Source of the DNA: Bacillus sp. SA1-12
GTDB taxonomy: Bacteria > Bacillota > Bacilli > Bacillales > Bacillaceae
NCBI RefSeq assembly: GCF_000981385.1
Contig: NZ_LATZ01000006.1
Coordinates: 1 to 64,000, forward strand
Direction of reading: 5' to 3'
DNA length: 64,000 nt
The translations under genes were made by a program, and so were the position numbers. The notes below the pieces were generated by a model that saw only the letters and a program-made list of their open reading frames with translations, searched no databases and was not told the origin of the DNA. Shown piece by piece: positions 35,159 to 44,639 of the stretch (position 1 is its first letter; every line of letters begins with the position of its first letter).

Positions 35159-36373
35159 ATGAAAACGGCGCTTTCCCTTATTTTTATTTCTCTTATTCTA
35201 ATCATCCCAATAAATGTACAAGCCTCTGAGACTCTCCAACAAACTGAACAGACGGAACAAACTGAACAGGCTGAACTGCCGAATGCCAGTATGCTGGTTG
35301 AGGAACAGGCAGAAAAGCTTGATGTAGAGGAAATAAGAACCTATTGGGATGAAGTGATGACAGAATATGGCGGCTTTTTACCTGAAAGCCAAAAAGGAAG
35401 CCTGCTGCAATTTTTAAGCGGAGAAAAAGAACTGTCCTTTCAGGAATGGATGAAAGCCTTTCTGAAATTTTTATTTCACGAGCTAATCGCAAATGGAAAA
35501 TTATTAGGTACATTGATTCTCTTAACGGTATTCAGCATGCTGCTGCAACTGCTGCAGAATGCATTTAATCAAAGCACGGTTAGCAAGGTTGCATATGCGC
35601 TTGTTTATATGGTCCTGATCATTATTGCTCTGAATAGCTTCCATGTTGCGATTCAATATACAAATGATGCCATTGAGTCCATGTCGAATTTTATTCTAGC
35701 ATTGATTCCGCTTTTGTTGGCTTTAATGGCTTCTTCAGGCGGACTAGCCTCTGCGGCTTTTTTTCATCCGGTTATTATCTTTTTAATGAATACGAGCGGG
35801 CTGCTGATCCAGAATATTGTGCTGCCGCTACTATTTCTTTCAGCGTTATTAAATATTGTTAGTACATTAACAGACCAATACAAGGTTACACAGCTGGCAG
35901 GTCTGCTAAGAAATATCAGCATTGGACTGATTGCATCGTTTTTAACTATTTTTCTTGGCGTTATTTCGGTTCAAGGGGCCTCTGCGGCCGTTACAGACGG
36001 CATAACGATTCGAACAGCAAAATTCATTACGGGAAATTTCATCCCTGTGCTTGGCAGGATGTTTACTGATGCAACAGATACGGTTATAAGTGCATCTATT
36101 CTATTGAAGAATACGGTCGGGGTGATAGGGGTTGCAATCCTGTTATTTATCGCGGCATTCCCAGCGATTAAAGTATTATCACTTGCGTTTATATATAAAC
36201 TAGCAGCTTCAATTCTCCAGCCCCTTGGCGGCGGTCCAGTTATCACCTGCTTAGACATCATTAGTAAAAGTGTCATCTATATCTTTGCAGCTTTGGCTAT
36301 TGTCTCACTCATGTTTTTTTTAAGCTTAACCGTCATCATCGCTGCAGGAAATTTAACGATTATGATGAGGTGA
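35159..36373 (+). CDS. spoIIIAE: Stage III sporulation protein AE
   Basis: 404 residues. An N-terminal signal-like helix (residues 1-22) ends in VQASE, followed by a polar stretch with short TEQTEQTEQ repeats and then seven or more membrane helices from residue 115 to the end. It is the multi-spanning channel component of the SpoIIIA complex. RBS GGAGGTGG. All eight spoIIIA genes lie in canonical order. Confidence 0.94.
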   Translation: MKTALSLIFISLILIIPINVQASETLQQTEQTEQTEQAELPNASMLVEEQAEKLDVEEIRTYWDEVMTEYGGFLPESQKGSLLQFLSGEKELSFQEWMKAFLKFLFHELIANGKLLGTLILLTVFSMLLQLLQNAFNQSTVSKVAYALVYMVLIIIALNSFHVAIQYTNDAIESMSNFILALIPLLLALMASSGGLASAAFFHPVIIFLMNTSGLLIQNIVLPLLFLSALLNIVSTLTDQYKVTQLAGLLRNISIGLIASFLTIFLGVISVQGASAAVTDGITIRTAKFITGNFIPVLGRMFTDATDTVISASILLKNTVGVIGVAILLFIAAFPAIKVLSLAFIYKLAASILQPLGGGPVITCLDIISKSVIYIFAALAIVSLMFFLSLTVIIAAGNLTIMMR

Positions 36374-36386
36374 GGGGGAATTCGCT

Positions 36387-37046
36387 ATGGAATTTTTAAC
36401 AGATTGGATTACCAATATCATTGTCTTTATTCTATTAGCCGTAGTCATTGATTTATTATTGCCGAATTCTTCTATGCAAAAATATGCAAAAATGGTGATT
36501 AGCTTATTATTGATTATCGTGATCATTAATCCAATCTTCACCTTATTTTCAGCAGATATGACAGAAATCCTCTCAGAATTTCAATCAGCAGGATCCTCAA
36601 ACGAAAATGAAGTAAAAAATTCAATAGAATTTCAGAAAAAAGAAATACAAGCTTCACAACGTGCATATATTTTAGAACAAATGGCTGTCCAAATGAAAAC
36701 GATGGCAAAAGAGGAGCTGGTGAAAAACTATGATGTAACGATTGATAAAATCCTTCTTTCCGAATCCGCACAAGCAGATACCATAGATTCGCATAAGGAT
36801 TTGCAGCATATTAAGGTCATCTTGCAAACGAATGTACCAACGGAGGAAGCAAGCCAAGATGCAGTAGAGGCGGTAGAAGAAGTTGAACCCGTTTCAATTG
36901 ACCTATCAAAGGACGTTGAAACAGCTACAGAAACAGAGCTCAATTCTGATGACATTACAGCATTTCTAGCAAAAATATGGGAAGTACAAGAAGAAAAAAT
37001 CTCACTCGAATTGGAAGGGGGGGAGGAGTCATTAAATGAGCAGTAA
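36387..37046 (+). CDS. spoIIIAF: Stage III sporulation protein AF
   Basis: 219 residues: two membrane helices (about 10-27 and 34-53) and a soluble part with a ring-building-motif-type domain. An acidic stretch (EEASQDAVEAVEEVEP) near 150-165 appears lineage-specific. RBS GAGGGGGAA. Its end overlaps the spoIIIAG start by 11 bases. Confidence 0.92.
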   Translation: MEFLTDWITNIIVFILLAVVIDLLLPNSSMQKYAKMVISLLLIIVIINPIFTLFSADMTEILSEFQSAGSSNENEVKNSIEFQKKEIQASQRAYILEQMAVQMKTMAKEELVKNYDVTIDKILLSESAQADTIDSHKDLQHIKVILQTNVPTEEASQDAVEAVEEVEPVSIDLSKDVETATETELNSDDITAFLAKIWEVQEEKISLELEGGEESLNEQ

Positions 37047-37689
37047 AGATAGCCTCATCCAAAAGCTAAAGTCCTTACTTGGCCAGTCGAATTCTAAGAA
37101 ACCATCAAAATATCAATATTTTGTCCTTGTTTTTGTGCTGGGGATTGCGTTTATGCTTATTAGCAATCTATTTACTGGCAATGACCAAGAAAATAATGCA
37201 CTTCCGGTTGCTTCTACTACGACGGAAGAAAGTACTGAAGTGTTTAAACAAACAAAGGGTGAAAATACTCGCACTATATCTGATTATGAAGCTGAATATG
37301 AAAATCAATTAAAAGAGGTATTAGAAACCATTTCTGGTGTAGGCAATGTATCGGTTGTCGTAAATGTCGATTCAACAGGTCAAAAGGTGGTTGAAAAAGA
37401 CAGTGTGAGTCAATCACAAGTCACTGAAGAAACCGATCCAGAAGGTGGTAAAAGAGTCGTAGAAGATAGTTCTTCAGATAATAAGGTTGTCATTATTCAA
37501 GATGGTGAAAAAGAGACTCCGATCATCGTAGAAATGAAAAAACCCGAGATTCGCGGTGTTTTAATTGTCGCCCAGGGTGCTGACAACATTCATATAAAGC
37601 AAACCATTATTGAGTCGGTTACACGTGTTTTAGATGTACCTAGCCATCGCGTAGCCGTTGCTTCGAAAAAAATAAAGGAGGATGAATAG
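37036..37689 (+). CDS. spoIIIAG: Stage III sporulation protein AG
   Basis: 217 residues: cytoplasmic segment, one membrane helix (about 30-48), then an extracellular ring-building domain (EYENQLKEVLETISGVGNVSVVVNVDS ... GVLIVAQGADNIHIKQTIIESVTRVLDVPSHRVAVA). In B. subtilis it forms a large ring in the space between the two membranes of the forespore. ATG at 37036 follows GGGGGGGAGGAG. Confidence 0.94.
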   Translation: MSSKDSLIQKLKSLLGQSNSKKPSKYQYFVLVFVLGIAFMLISNLFTGNDQENNALPVASTTTEESTEVFKQTKGENTRTISDYEAEYENQLKEVLETISGVGNVSVVVNVDSTGQKVVEKDSVSQSQVTEETDPEGGKRVVEDSSSDNKVVIIQDGEKETPIIVEMKKPEIRGVLIVAQGADNIHIKQTIIESVTRVLDVPSHRVAVASKKIKEDE

Positions 37690-38406
37690 ATGATGTTGAA
37701 AAAACAAACGGTATGGTTGCTGACTATGTTGAGTTTAGTGGTGGTGTTATCTGTTTATTATGTTACTTCTCCTGAAGGGGATACTAGTAATATCGTCATG
37801 ACTGAAAACGAAAAAGAGGTAACTGAAAATACTGCAGCTGAAGAAGAAATAGCCAAAGAGCAGCCTGTAGAGGAAAAGCAACCAGCAGAAGAAAAGCAAC
37901 CAGCTGAAGAAAAACAGCCTGCAGAAGAAAAACAGCCAGCTGAAGAAAAACAACCAGCAGATGAAGGTAAGGAAAAAGGTACATCTGAAGGAGAATCTGA
38001 AGAAGGGGAAGTACAAACAGAAGAACTTGAAGACGGTACAGTCATTTCCAGCGTATCTGATGATGAATTATTCGCAGCATTACGAATGGAGTTAGATGAC
38101 AAGCGCAGCAAATTAATAGAAGATTTAGAAGCAATCGTTGCAAGCAGTGAAGCAACTCCTGAAGAAAAAAGCAATGCTAAAGATGAAATGGAAGCATTAG
38201 CTGAAGCTGCAAAAAAAGAAGCAACACTTGAAACGCTAATTAAATCTCAGGGCTATGACGATGCTTTAGTACGGGCAGAAGGTGATGATGTGAAAATCAC
38301 AGTAAAAGCAAAAGAACATGATAAATCTTCTGCAAACAAAATTTTAATGCTGGTTAGAGATGAAATGGAAAATACGGATGAAGTGATTGTAACGTTTGAA
38401 CAATAA
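37690..38406 (+). CDS. spoIIIAH: Stage III sporulation protein AH with EEKQPA repeat tract
   Basis: 238 residues. One membrane helix (about 7-25), a low-complexity linker with five perfect EEKQPA repeats (residues 61-90), then the C-terminal ring-building domain that binds SpoIIQ from the forespore. The C-terminus (DELFAALRMELDDKRSKLIEDLEAIVASSEATPEEKSNAKDEMEAL ... EVIVTFEQ) is conserved. B. subtilis SpoIIIAH is shorter in the linker. Start at ATG 37690 or 37693. A perfect terminator closes the operon. Confidence 0.93.
   Translation: MMLKKQTVWLLTMLSLVVVLSVYYVTSPEGDTSNIVMTENEKEVTENTAAEEEIAKEQPVEEKQPAEEKQPAEEKQPAEEKQPAEEKQPADEGKEKGTSEGESEEGEVQTEELEDGTVISSVSDDELFAALRMELDDKRSKLIEDLEAIVASSEATPEEKSNAKDEMEALAEAAKKEATLETLIKSQGYDDALVRAEGDDVKITVKAKEHDKSSANKILMLVRDEMENTDEVIVTFEQ
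37870..37959 (+). repeat. 18-bp tandem repeats in spoIIIAH linker
   Basis: Five in-frame copies of an 18-bp unit coding EEKQPA, with synonymous third-base differences (AAG/AAA, CAA/CAG, CCA/CCT, GCA/GCT) between copies. The silent differences show selection on the peptide or age rather than a very recent expansion. Confidence 0.85.
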
Positions 38407-38468
38407 ATAAGACTTCCGTCATTGGAGGATTTACAAAGAGAAAAGAAAATCTGTTGATAATAGGATAG

Positions 38469-38514
38469 CCTATAGGGCAGACATATCAAATATGTCTGCC
38501 CTATAGGTTTTTTT
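38469..38514 (+). terminator. Terminator of the spoIIIA operon
   Basis: CCTATAGGGCAGACATA and its perfect complement form a 17-pair stem with a five-base loop, followed by seven T. Confidence 0.93.
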
Positions 38515-38640
38515 ACGATCAGAATTTATATCTTAAATAATGATAGAATAAGAAATACAAAAGTTTCGTCTCTGTAACTTGGTGATAAGGCAAGCTTTAC
38601 TATAAAGTGAATAAAGGGTAAAATGAATTCTTTGTTTTCA

Positions 38641-38818
38641 ATAGTTAGCTCCAAGCGCTATCGGAGAAGAAAAGGACGTGTTAGTCCCAGTTAATGCAAC
38701 AGGATGTCACGTTTTTAACTGTTCTAGCGACCAGGCAAATCGAATTAAAGCAAAAAGGAATCTTCTATTGCTATTTGCCTTTTGCTTGTCGCCAAATGCT
38801 TAACGCCTTACGCATTTC
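38641..38818. repeat. Dispersed intergenic repeat, copy with clear ends
   Basis: The ends TTAGCTCCAAGCGCTATCGG (left) and GCTTGTCGCCAAATGCTTAACGCCTTACGC (right, given in part: CTTGTCGCC) correspond to TAACTCCAGGCGCCATCGGC and GCTTGTCGCCGAATGGTTATCGCC at 58585-58758. Inner ACAGGATGT and TTAACTG..CTAG are also shared. No reading frame of note. The copies sit in gaps before accB and bkdR, in the same orientation relative to the downstream gene. Confidence 0.65.
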
Positions 38819-38981
38819 ATATGATTATCACTAGAAACCTGAGGAAATGGTACAATTGTTGTTGAATTTCTCCCGTAAAGTATCGTAAGATGTTAGTATG
38901 GGACTAAGTTTTAGTACTAGCCTATAAATTAGGAGATCATGTTTTTTGTACATGATTATAGAATTAAAGGGGTGCATTAGC

Positions 38982-39476
38982 ATGCTAAAAATACAAGAAA
39001 TTAGAGAAATCATAAAATTAATTGACGACTCTTCTATTAATGAATTTTCATTTGAACATGATGGTTCAAAAATAAAAATGAAGAAACAATCACAAGAGGT
39101 GGAAACTGTTGTACGCAATGTTGTTGCTTCACCTGCTGTTGAAACTGTACAAGCTCCGCCTGTACAAACTCAAGCTGCTGCAGTGGAGGCACCAAAGCAA
39201 GAACAGGCAGAAGCACCAAAAGCAGATACAGCAAATTTACATAAGATTACCTCTCCAATGGTAGGAACGTTTTATTCTGCTTCTTCACCTGAAGCTGGCG
39301 ATTATGTTGAAGCAGGTTCAAAAGTGAATAAGGATACAGTTGTTTGTATCGTTGAGGCTATGAAGCTCTTCAATGAAATTGAAGCAGAAGTAAAGGGTGA
39401 GATCGTTGAAATACTCGTTCAAAATGGACAGCTTGTCGAGTATGGTCAGCCTTTATTCCTTGTAAAGCCTGAGTAA
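38982..39476 (+). CDS. accB: Biotin carboxyl carrier protein of acetyl-CoA carboxylase
   Basis: 164 residues. An N-terminal helical part, a Pro/Ala/Gln-rich linker (50-85), and the biotinyl domain with the modified lysine K128 in [13 protein letters not shown]. It carries carboxybiotin to the transferase in the first step of fatty-acid synthesis. ATG 38982 is used as AAAGGGGTG precedes it and homologues begin [10 protein letters not shown]. accC follows at 12 bp, the usual accBC operon. Confidence 0.95.
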   Translation: MLKIQEIREIIKLIDDSSINEFSFEHDGSKIKMKKQSQEVETVVRNVVASPAVETVQAPPVQTQAAAVEAPKQEQAEAPKADTANLHKITSPMVGTFYSASSPEAGDYVEAGSKVNKDTVVCIVEAMKLFNEIEAEVKGEIVEILVQNGQLVEYGQPLFLVKPE

Positions 39477-39488
39477 GGAGTTATGATG

Positions 39489-40841
39489 ATGATAAAGAAG
39501 GTACTTATTGCTAATCGAGGAGAAATTGCTGTTCGGATCATCCGAGCATGTAAAGAATTAGAAATCGAAACAGTTGCTGTCTTTTCTGAAGCTGATCGTG
39601 ATGCATTGCATGTACAGCTTGCTGATGAAGCATACTGCATTGGCCCAACTGCCTCAAAGGATAGTTATTTAAATTTTACAAATATCATAAGTGTTGCAAA
39701 GTTGACAGGCAGTGATGCCATTCATCCAGGCTACGGCTTTCTAGCAGAAAATGCTGATTTCGCAGAGTTGTGCAAAGAATGCAATATTATTTTTATCGGT
39801 CCAAGTGCAGAAGCCATTTCAAAAATGGGAACGAAAGATGTGGCAAGAGAAACAATGCGTGAAGCAGGTGTTCCAATTGTTCCAGGTTCAAGAGGAATCA
39901 TCGAAAACATAGATGAAGCAAAAATGCTGGCAAATGATATGGGATATCCTGTTATAATAAAAGCAACGGCAGGCGGCGGAGGAAAAGGGATTCGCGTTGC
40001 CCAAGATGAGCAGGCGCTTGTGAAAGGGATCGAAATTACCCAGCAGGAAGCAGCTACTGCATTTGGCAATCCCGGTGTTTACATCGAGAAATACATCGAG
40101 GATTTCCGCCATGTAGAAATTCAAGTTTTAGCAGATTCACATGGCAATGTAATTCATCTGGGTGAACGTGACTGCTCGATCCAACGCAGACTGCAAAAGC
40201 TGCTTGAAGAAACACCATCACCAGCCCTCGATGAAACCATTCGTTCACAAATGGGAGAGGCTGCTGTTAAGGCTGCAGCTGCTGTTGCCTACACTGGCGC
40301 AGGAACAGTTGAATTTATTTTTGATCACATTAACAAGAAGTTTTATTTTATGGAAATGAACACACGTATTCAGGTAGAACATCCTGTAACGGAAATGGTA
40401 ACCGGAATTGACTTAATTAAAGAACAAATTAAGGTTGCTTCAGGTGAAAAACTATCTGTCGCACAAGAGGACGTTACCTTTAATGGCTGGGCGATTGAAT
40501 GTCGTATCAATGCAGAAAATCCGGAAAAGAACTTTATGCCTTCTCCAGGGAAAATTGAGATGTACTTGCCCCCTGGTGGTCTAGGTGTTAGAGTAGATTC
40601 AGCGGTATATCCAGGATACTCCATTCCGCCGTTTTATGATTCGATGATCGCAAAGCTAATTACATATGGAGCGACCAGAGATGAGGCAATAGCTAGAATG
40701 AAGCGTGCTTTAAGTGAGTTCGTCATTGAAGGGATTTCGACAACCATTCCATTCCATCTTCGGCTTCTTGAACATGAAAAATTTGTTTCAGGTGATTTTA
40801 ACACCAAGTTTTTAGAAATGTATAAGGTCATGGATTCGTAA
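39489..40841 (+). CDS. accC: Biotin carboxylase of acetyl-CoA carboxylase
   Basis: 450 residues, equal to B. subtilis AccC. ATP-grasp enzyme that carboxylates biotin on AccB. N-terminal [22 protein letters not shown], glycine-rich [33 protein letters not shown] and [18 protein letters not shown] motifs are complete. Three tandem ATGs occur; the third (39489) sits eight bases from AAGGAG and gives the family N-terminus. Confidence 0.96.
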   Translation: MIKKVLIANRGEIAVRIIRACKELEIETVAVFSEADRDALHVQLADEAYCIGPTASKDSYLNFTNIISVAKLTGSDAIHPGYGFLAENADFAELCKECNIIFIGPSAEAISKMGTKDVARETMREAGVPIVPGSRGIIENIDEAKMLANDMGYPVIIKATAGGGGKGIRVAQDEQALVKGIEITQQEAATAFGNPGVYIEKYIEDFRHVEIQVLADSHGNVIHLGERDCSIQRRLQKLLEETPSPALDETIRSQMGEAAVKAAAAVAYTGAGTVEFIFDHINKKFYFMEMNTRIQVEHPVTEMVTGIDLIKEQIKVASGEKLSVAQEDVTFNGWAIECRINAENPEKNFMPSPGKIEMYLPPGGLGVRVDSAVYPGYSIPPFYDSMIAKLITYGATRDEAIARMKRALSEFVIEGISTTIPFHLRLLEHEKFVSGDFNTKFLEMYKVMDS

Positions 40842-40863
40842 AATCATTTGGAGGTGCTGACAC

Positions 40864-41274
40864 TTGAAAGAAACTAATAACGTTTTAGAAATGAATCAGG
40901 AGTATAACGGCTTAGGCAAGGTAGAGATTGCTCCGGAGGTTATTGAAGTAATCGCCGGTATAGCAGCATCAGAAATAGAAGGTGTAGCTTCAATGAGAGG
41001 AAACTTTGCTGCAGGAGTTGTGGAGCGATTAGGAAAGAAAAACCACGGCAAGGGTGTAAAGGTTGAGCTTGCTGAAGAAGGCATCATTATTGACGTATAC
41101 TGTGTGATGATTTTCGGTGTATCCATTCCAACCGTTGCTCAGAAAATTCAAGACAACATCCGCCAGGCTTTACTTAACATGACAGCATTAGAGGTTAATG
41201 AAGTAAACATCCATGTTGTTGGCGTTCAATTTGAAGCAAAAACACAGGAAATAGAGGTAGAACAAGAGATGTAA
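40864..41274 (+). CDS. yqhY: Asp23/Gls24 family protein YqhY
   Basis: 136 residues of the Asp23 (DUF322) family: GKVEIAPEVIEVIAGIAASEIEGVASMRG and the conserved VYCVMIFGVSIPTVAQKIQDNIRQAL. TTG start at 40864 behind GGAGGTG. In B. subtilis it is linked with accBC and affects acetyl-CoA carboxylase function; the conserved adjacency here agrees. A terminator follows. Confidence 0.93.
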   Translation: MKETNNVLEMNQEYNGLGKVEIAPEVIEVIAGIAASEIEGVASMRGNFAAGVVERLGKKNHGKGVKVELAEEGIIIDVYCVMIFGVSIPTVAQKIQDNIRQALLNMTALEVNEVNIHVVGVQFEAKTQEIEVEQEM

Positions 41275-41278
41275 AAAG

Positions 41279-41310
41279 TAAAACCAGAGGGAATGCCCCT
41301 TTGGTTTTCT
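41279..41310 (+). terminator. Terminator of accB-accC-yqhY
   Basis: AAAACCAgAGGG and CCCCTtTGGTTTT arms enclose a short AATG loop; TTTT(C)TTTTG follows. Confidence 0.8.
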
Positions 41311-41680
41311 TTTGTTTTTAATAAGCGATTCATCAGTTGGGGCCTTATCCCCAGCTTATGGATACCGAGATTTATCGATTATTACGGGCAGTTATATCAT
41401 AACTTGGATCATGTAGGTAAAATTTTTTATTGCCTTTTAAGTTGTGAGTGAAATGACAGTAAAGAGTAGGATAAAATATCGCACTATTTATAGAATGTAT
41501 AGAGCATGGTTATATTGTAAATAGAAGAAAAAATAAATAACGAATATTTTTTAAGATTAAACACTTTTCATTCGGAAATTACATAAAAACCTTCATTTTC
41601 GGCATGAATCTGATTGTTATATGTGGTATGATCACATTATGACATTTCGACATTTCTAATTAATAAAAGGAGCAAGAAGA
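41311..41680. other. Gap before nusB
   Basis: No gene is seen. TGGGG(CCTTAT)CCCCA at about 41338-41352 forms a small hairpin. A TATGAT (41627-41632) about 50 bp before nusB could be a -10 box, but no matching -35 box was found. AGGAGCAAGAAG provides the nusB ribosome site. Confidence 0.35.
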
Positions 41681-42067
41681 ATGAAACGAAGAACAGCAAG
41701 AGAAAAGGCACTACAGGCGCTATTTCAAGTGAATGTTAGCAAGATAGATCCAAACGAAGCCATTGAGCATGTATTGGAAGATGCAGATCAAGACCAATTT
41801 ATGAATAAGCTGGTTTTCGGAACAATTGAGCATCAAAAGGAACTCGATGAGCTAATTGCTCCACACCTTGTGAACTGGACAATTGATCGCTTAGCAAATA
41901 TTGATAAAACCATTCTTCGTATGGCTGCTTATGAGCTGAAGTATGAGGAGGATATACCGGCTAATGTAACCTTAGATGAAGCTGTAGAATTAGCTAAAGC
42001 GTTTGGTGATGATCATTCAAGTAAATTCGTCAACGGTGTTCTTTCTAAAATTAAACAAAATCTTTAA
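41681..42067 (+). CDS. nusB: Transcription antitermination factor NusB
   Basis: 128 residues, all-helical. Start RRTAREKALQALFQVN and the C-terminal PANVTLDEAVELAKAFGDDHSSKFVNGVLSKI are the family signatures. With S10 it binds boxA RNA for rRNA antitermination. It leads a run of closely spaced genes (folD, xseA, xseB, ispA). Confidence 0.96.
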   Translation: MKRRTAREKALQALFQVNVSKIDPNEAIEHVLEDADQDQFMNKLVFGTIEHQKELDELIAPHLVNWTIDRLANIDKTILRMAAYELKYEEDIPANVTLDEAVELAKAFGDDHSSKFVNGVLSKIKQNL

Positions 42068-42098
42068 AGGTTTAAGGCAGAATGAGGAGGAAATAGAA

Positions 42099-42956
42099 AT
42101 GGCAGCAACTATTATTGATGGAAAACAATTATCACAAACAAAAAGAAGTGAGCTTGCAAAAGAGGTAGAGCAAATTAAAGCGAAAGGATTATTGCCTAAA
42201 CTTGTTGTTATTTTAGTTGGTGACAATCCTGCTTCACTCTCCTATATTAGAGGAAAACAAAAGGCTGCTGAAGAGATTGGTGTAGGCTTTAAATTGGAGC
42301 ACTTCCCTGAATCATTAACTGAAAAAGAATTACTTGATGTAATTGACCATTATAATACTAATAATGAATATCATGGGATACTAGTCCAATTGCCGCTTCC
42401 TTCACATATTAATGAAACAGCTGTTGTTGAAAAAATTTCGCCTGAAAAGGATGTAGATGGTTTTCATCCAATCAATATTGGCCGCATGATGACAGGTCAA
42501 GAAACATTTTTACCTTGTACACCAGCAGGAATTGTTGAGATGATTAAATCAGTTGGAATTGAAATTACAGGCAAGAATGTTGTTGTTGTTGGAAGAAGTA
42601 ATATTGTTGGGAAACCTGTTGGACAGCTCCTTCTGAATGAACATGCAACGGTTACTTACTGCCATTCAAAAACGAAAAACTTATCATCTTATACAAAAGA
42701 AGCAGATATTTTAGTGGCAGCTGTTGGCCGAGCTAATTTCATTAAAGGATCAGACATTAAACCAGGTGCAGTTGTTATTGATGTAGGTGTAAACAGACTG
42801 GAAACCGGCAAATTATGCGGTGATGTTGTTTTTGACGAAGCAAAAGAGGTGGCAAGCTACCTTACGCCGGTTCCTGGCGGAGTTGGTCCAATGACGATTA
42901 CAATGCTTGCGCACAATACAGTCCAATCTGCAAAACAATTTCTTGAAAAAAAATAA
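42099..42956 (+). CDS. folD: Bifunctional methylene-THF dehydrogenase/cyclohydrolase
   Basis: 285 residues. Interconverts methylene-THF and formyl-THF with NADP. Catalytic Lys lies in SLSYIRGKQKAAEEIG (YxxxK); HGILVQLPLP, PCTPAGIVEM, VVGRSNIVGKPVGQLLL and TPVPGGVGPMTITMLAHNT are complete. ATG 42099 follows GAGGAGG. It uses the methylene-THF made by the glycine cleavage system encoded earlier in the window. Confidence 0.96.
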   Translation: MAATIIDGKQLSQTKRSELAKEVEQIKAKGLLPKLVVILVGDNPASLSYIRGKQKAAEEIGVGFKLEHFPESLTEKELLDVIDHYNTNNEYHGILVQLPLPSHINETAVVEKISPEKDVDGFHPINIGRMMTGQETFLPCTPAGIVEMIKSVGIEITGKNVVVVGRSNIVGKPVGQLLLNEHATVTYCHSKTKNLSSYTKEADILVAAVGRANFIKGSDIKPGAVVIDVGVNRLETGKLCGDVVFDEAKEVASYLTPVPGGVGPMTITMLAHNTVQSAKQFLEKK

Positions 42957-42965
42957 GATTATATA

Positions 42966-43026
42966 GAGGACGGAGGTTCGTATTTTTGCTCCGTCCTCAT
43001 CCCTGCACTAGAGGTTTTTGTGCAGG
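42966..43026 (+). other. Two successive hairpins between folD and xseA
   Basis: GAGGACGGAG/CTCCGTCCTC (42966-42975, 42989-42998) is a perfect ten-pair stem; CCTGCAC/GTGCAGG (43002-43008, 43020-43026) is a perfect seven-pair stem just behind it. Neither ends in a T run on the plus strand. They fill the 86-bp spacer within an otherwise tight operon and may set RNA cleavage or stability boundaries. Confidence 0.6.
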
Positions 43027-43042
43027 TTAAGGGGAGTGTCCT

Positions 43043-44395
43043 ATGAGTGAAATAAAATATGTAACGGTTACAGCCTTAACTAAGTATATTAAACGAAAAT
43101 TTGATGTAGATCCTCATTTAGCAGACATATGGATAAAGGGTGAGATCTCCAACTTCAATTTACATAGCCGGGGACATATGTATTTTACACTAAAAGATGA
43201 AAAGGCGAGAATTCAAGCGGTCATGTTTGCCGGTTCAAATAAAACGCTTAAATTTAAGCCTGAAAACGGAATGAAGGTGCTGCTTCGCGGAGAAATCTCA
43301 GTTTATGAGCAAAGTGGCGGGTACCAGGTCTATGTGAAGGAAATGCAGCCGGATGGCATTGGCAGCCTTTATTTAGCCTATGAAGAATTAAAAAGGACAT
43401 TACAGCTGGAAGGTCTATTCGATCAAGTTCATAAGAAGCCGATCCCAAAATACCCGAACCATATTGGGGTTATTACCTCACCTACTGGTGCTGCAATCCG
43501 TGATATTTTAACGACGATCAACCGTCGTTATCCCCTAGCTAAGGTCATCCTTATCCCAGCTCTTGTACAAGGCGTTCAAGCAGGTGCTTCTGTAGCAAAA
43601 GCAATACAAGTTGCTAACCGACTGGGTAAACTTGACGTATTAATTGTTGGTCGCGGTGGAGGATCTATCGAAGAGTTATGGGCGTTTAACGAAGAAATCG
43701 TAGCTCGGGAAATATTTGCTTCACAAGTACCAATTATCTCTGCGGTCGGACATGAAACAGATTATACGATTGCCGATTTTGTTGCAGATTTACGTGCTCC
43801 TACGCCGACGGGTGCTGCCGAACTAGCTGTACCTCATTTTTCCGAGTTATTGGATCGGATAACAGATCGTCAAAATCGATTGAAGAGATCCATGCGAGAA
43901 AAAATAACCTCAAAAAAAGACCGGTTAAACCATTTACAAACTTCTTATGCCTTCAGGTATCCAAAACAGCTCTATTTACAAAAGGAGCAGCAGCTGGATA
44001 TGCTGGTGGAACGTCTTCAAAAGGAAGGGAAAAGGGCTGTCAATCATAAGATAGATGCCTATGCTTATTTGAAAAACAGGCTTGCAAATGTACATCCAAA
44101 AGAGCAGATTAAGCGTTCAAAAGAAGCTTATGAATCATACATCAAGAAGCTTAATCGTGAAATGAATTCGATATTATCTGTAAAACATTCGCAATTTAAT
44201 GAGGCAATTGCTAAACTGAATGCACTAAGTCCGTTAAAGGTAATGGACAGGGGCTACAGCCTTGTATATCATGAAAATAAGCTGATCAAAAGCATTGAAC
44301 ACATTGAACAAGGTCAGATCATAAAAGTACAATTAAAAGATGGACAATTGGATTGTCAAGTACAGGGAATAGAGGAGCGATCCATAAATGAGTAA
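43043..44395 (+). CDS. xseA: Exodeoxyribonuclease VII large subunit
   Basis: 450 residues: N-terminal OB fold ([16 protein letters not shown] ... [26 protein letters not shown], about 5-100), catalytic domain with [31 protein letters not shown] and [28 protein letters not shown], then a long coiled coil (265-390) for small-subunit binding. Processively degrades single-stranded DNA. Overlaps xseB by eight bases. Confidence 0.96.
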   Translation: MSEIKYVTVTALTKYIKRKFDVDPHLADIWIKGEISNFNLHSRGHMYFTLKDEKARIQAVMFAGSNKTLKFKPENGMKVLLRGEISVYEQSGGYQVYVKEMQPDGIGSLYLAYEELKRTLQLEGLFDQVHKKPIPKYPNHIGVITSPTGAAIRDILTTINRRYPLAKVILIPALVQGVQAGASVAKAIQVANRLGKLDVLIVGRGGGSIEELWAFNEEIVAREIFASQVPIISAVGHETDYTIADFVADLRAPTPTGAAELAVPHFSELLDRITDRQNRLKRSMREKITSKKDRLNHLQTSYAFRYPKQLYLQKEQQLDMLVERLQKEGKRAVNHKIDAYAYLKNRLANVHPKEQIKRSKEAYESYIKKLNREMNSILSVKHSQFNEAIAKLNALSPLKVMDRGYSLVYHENKLIKSIEHIEQGQIIKVQLKDGQLDCQVQGIEERSINE

Positions 44396-44639
44396 AGATG
44401 AACAAAAAAAAGACGAAATGTCTTTTGAAGCTGCAATGCAAAGATTAGAAGAAATTGTTGGAAAACTTGAAGAGGGAGATGTCCCTCTGGAAATGGCAAT
44501 CGATTATTTTCAAAAAGGAATGGAGCTTTCAAAGCTTTGCCATGATAAACTTCAGCACGTTGAAAAGCAAATGGACTTTATTTTACGTGAAGATGGGGAA
44601 TTAAAGCCATTTGAGCTGCAGGAGGAAGAAAAAGCGTGA
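44388..44639 (+). CDS. xseB: Exodeoxyribonuclease VII small subunit
   Basis: 83 residues: [44 protein letters not shown] is the complete family helical hairpin. Several copies bind along the XseA coiled coil. Its TGA overlaps the ispA GTG. Confidence 0.95.
   Translation: MSKDEQKKDEMSFEAAMQRLEEIVGKLEEGDVPLEMAIDYFQKGMELSKLCHDKLQHVEKQMDFILREDGELKPFELQEEEKA

Noticed and set aside
37747-38174. Minus-strand Ser/Phe-rich frames opposite spoIIIAH
   Set aside because: They are mirror images of the EEKQPA repeat and acidic linker codons, without start signals or relatives.
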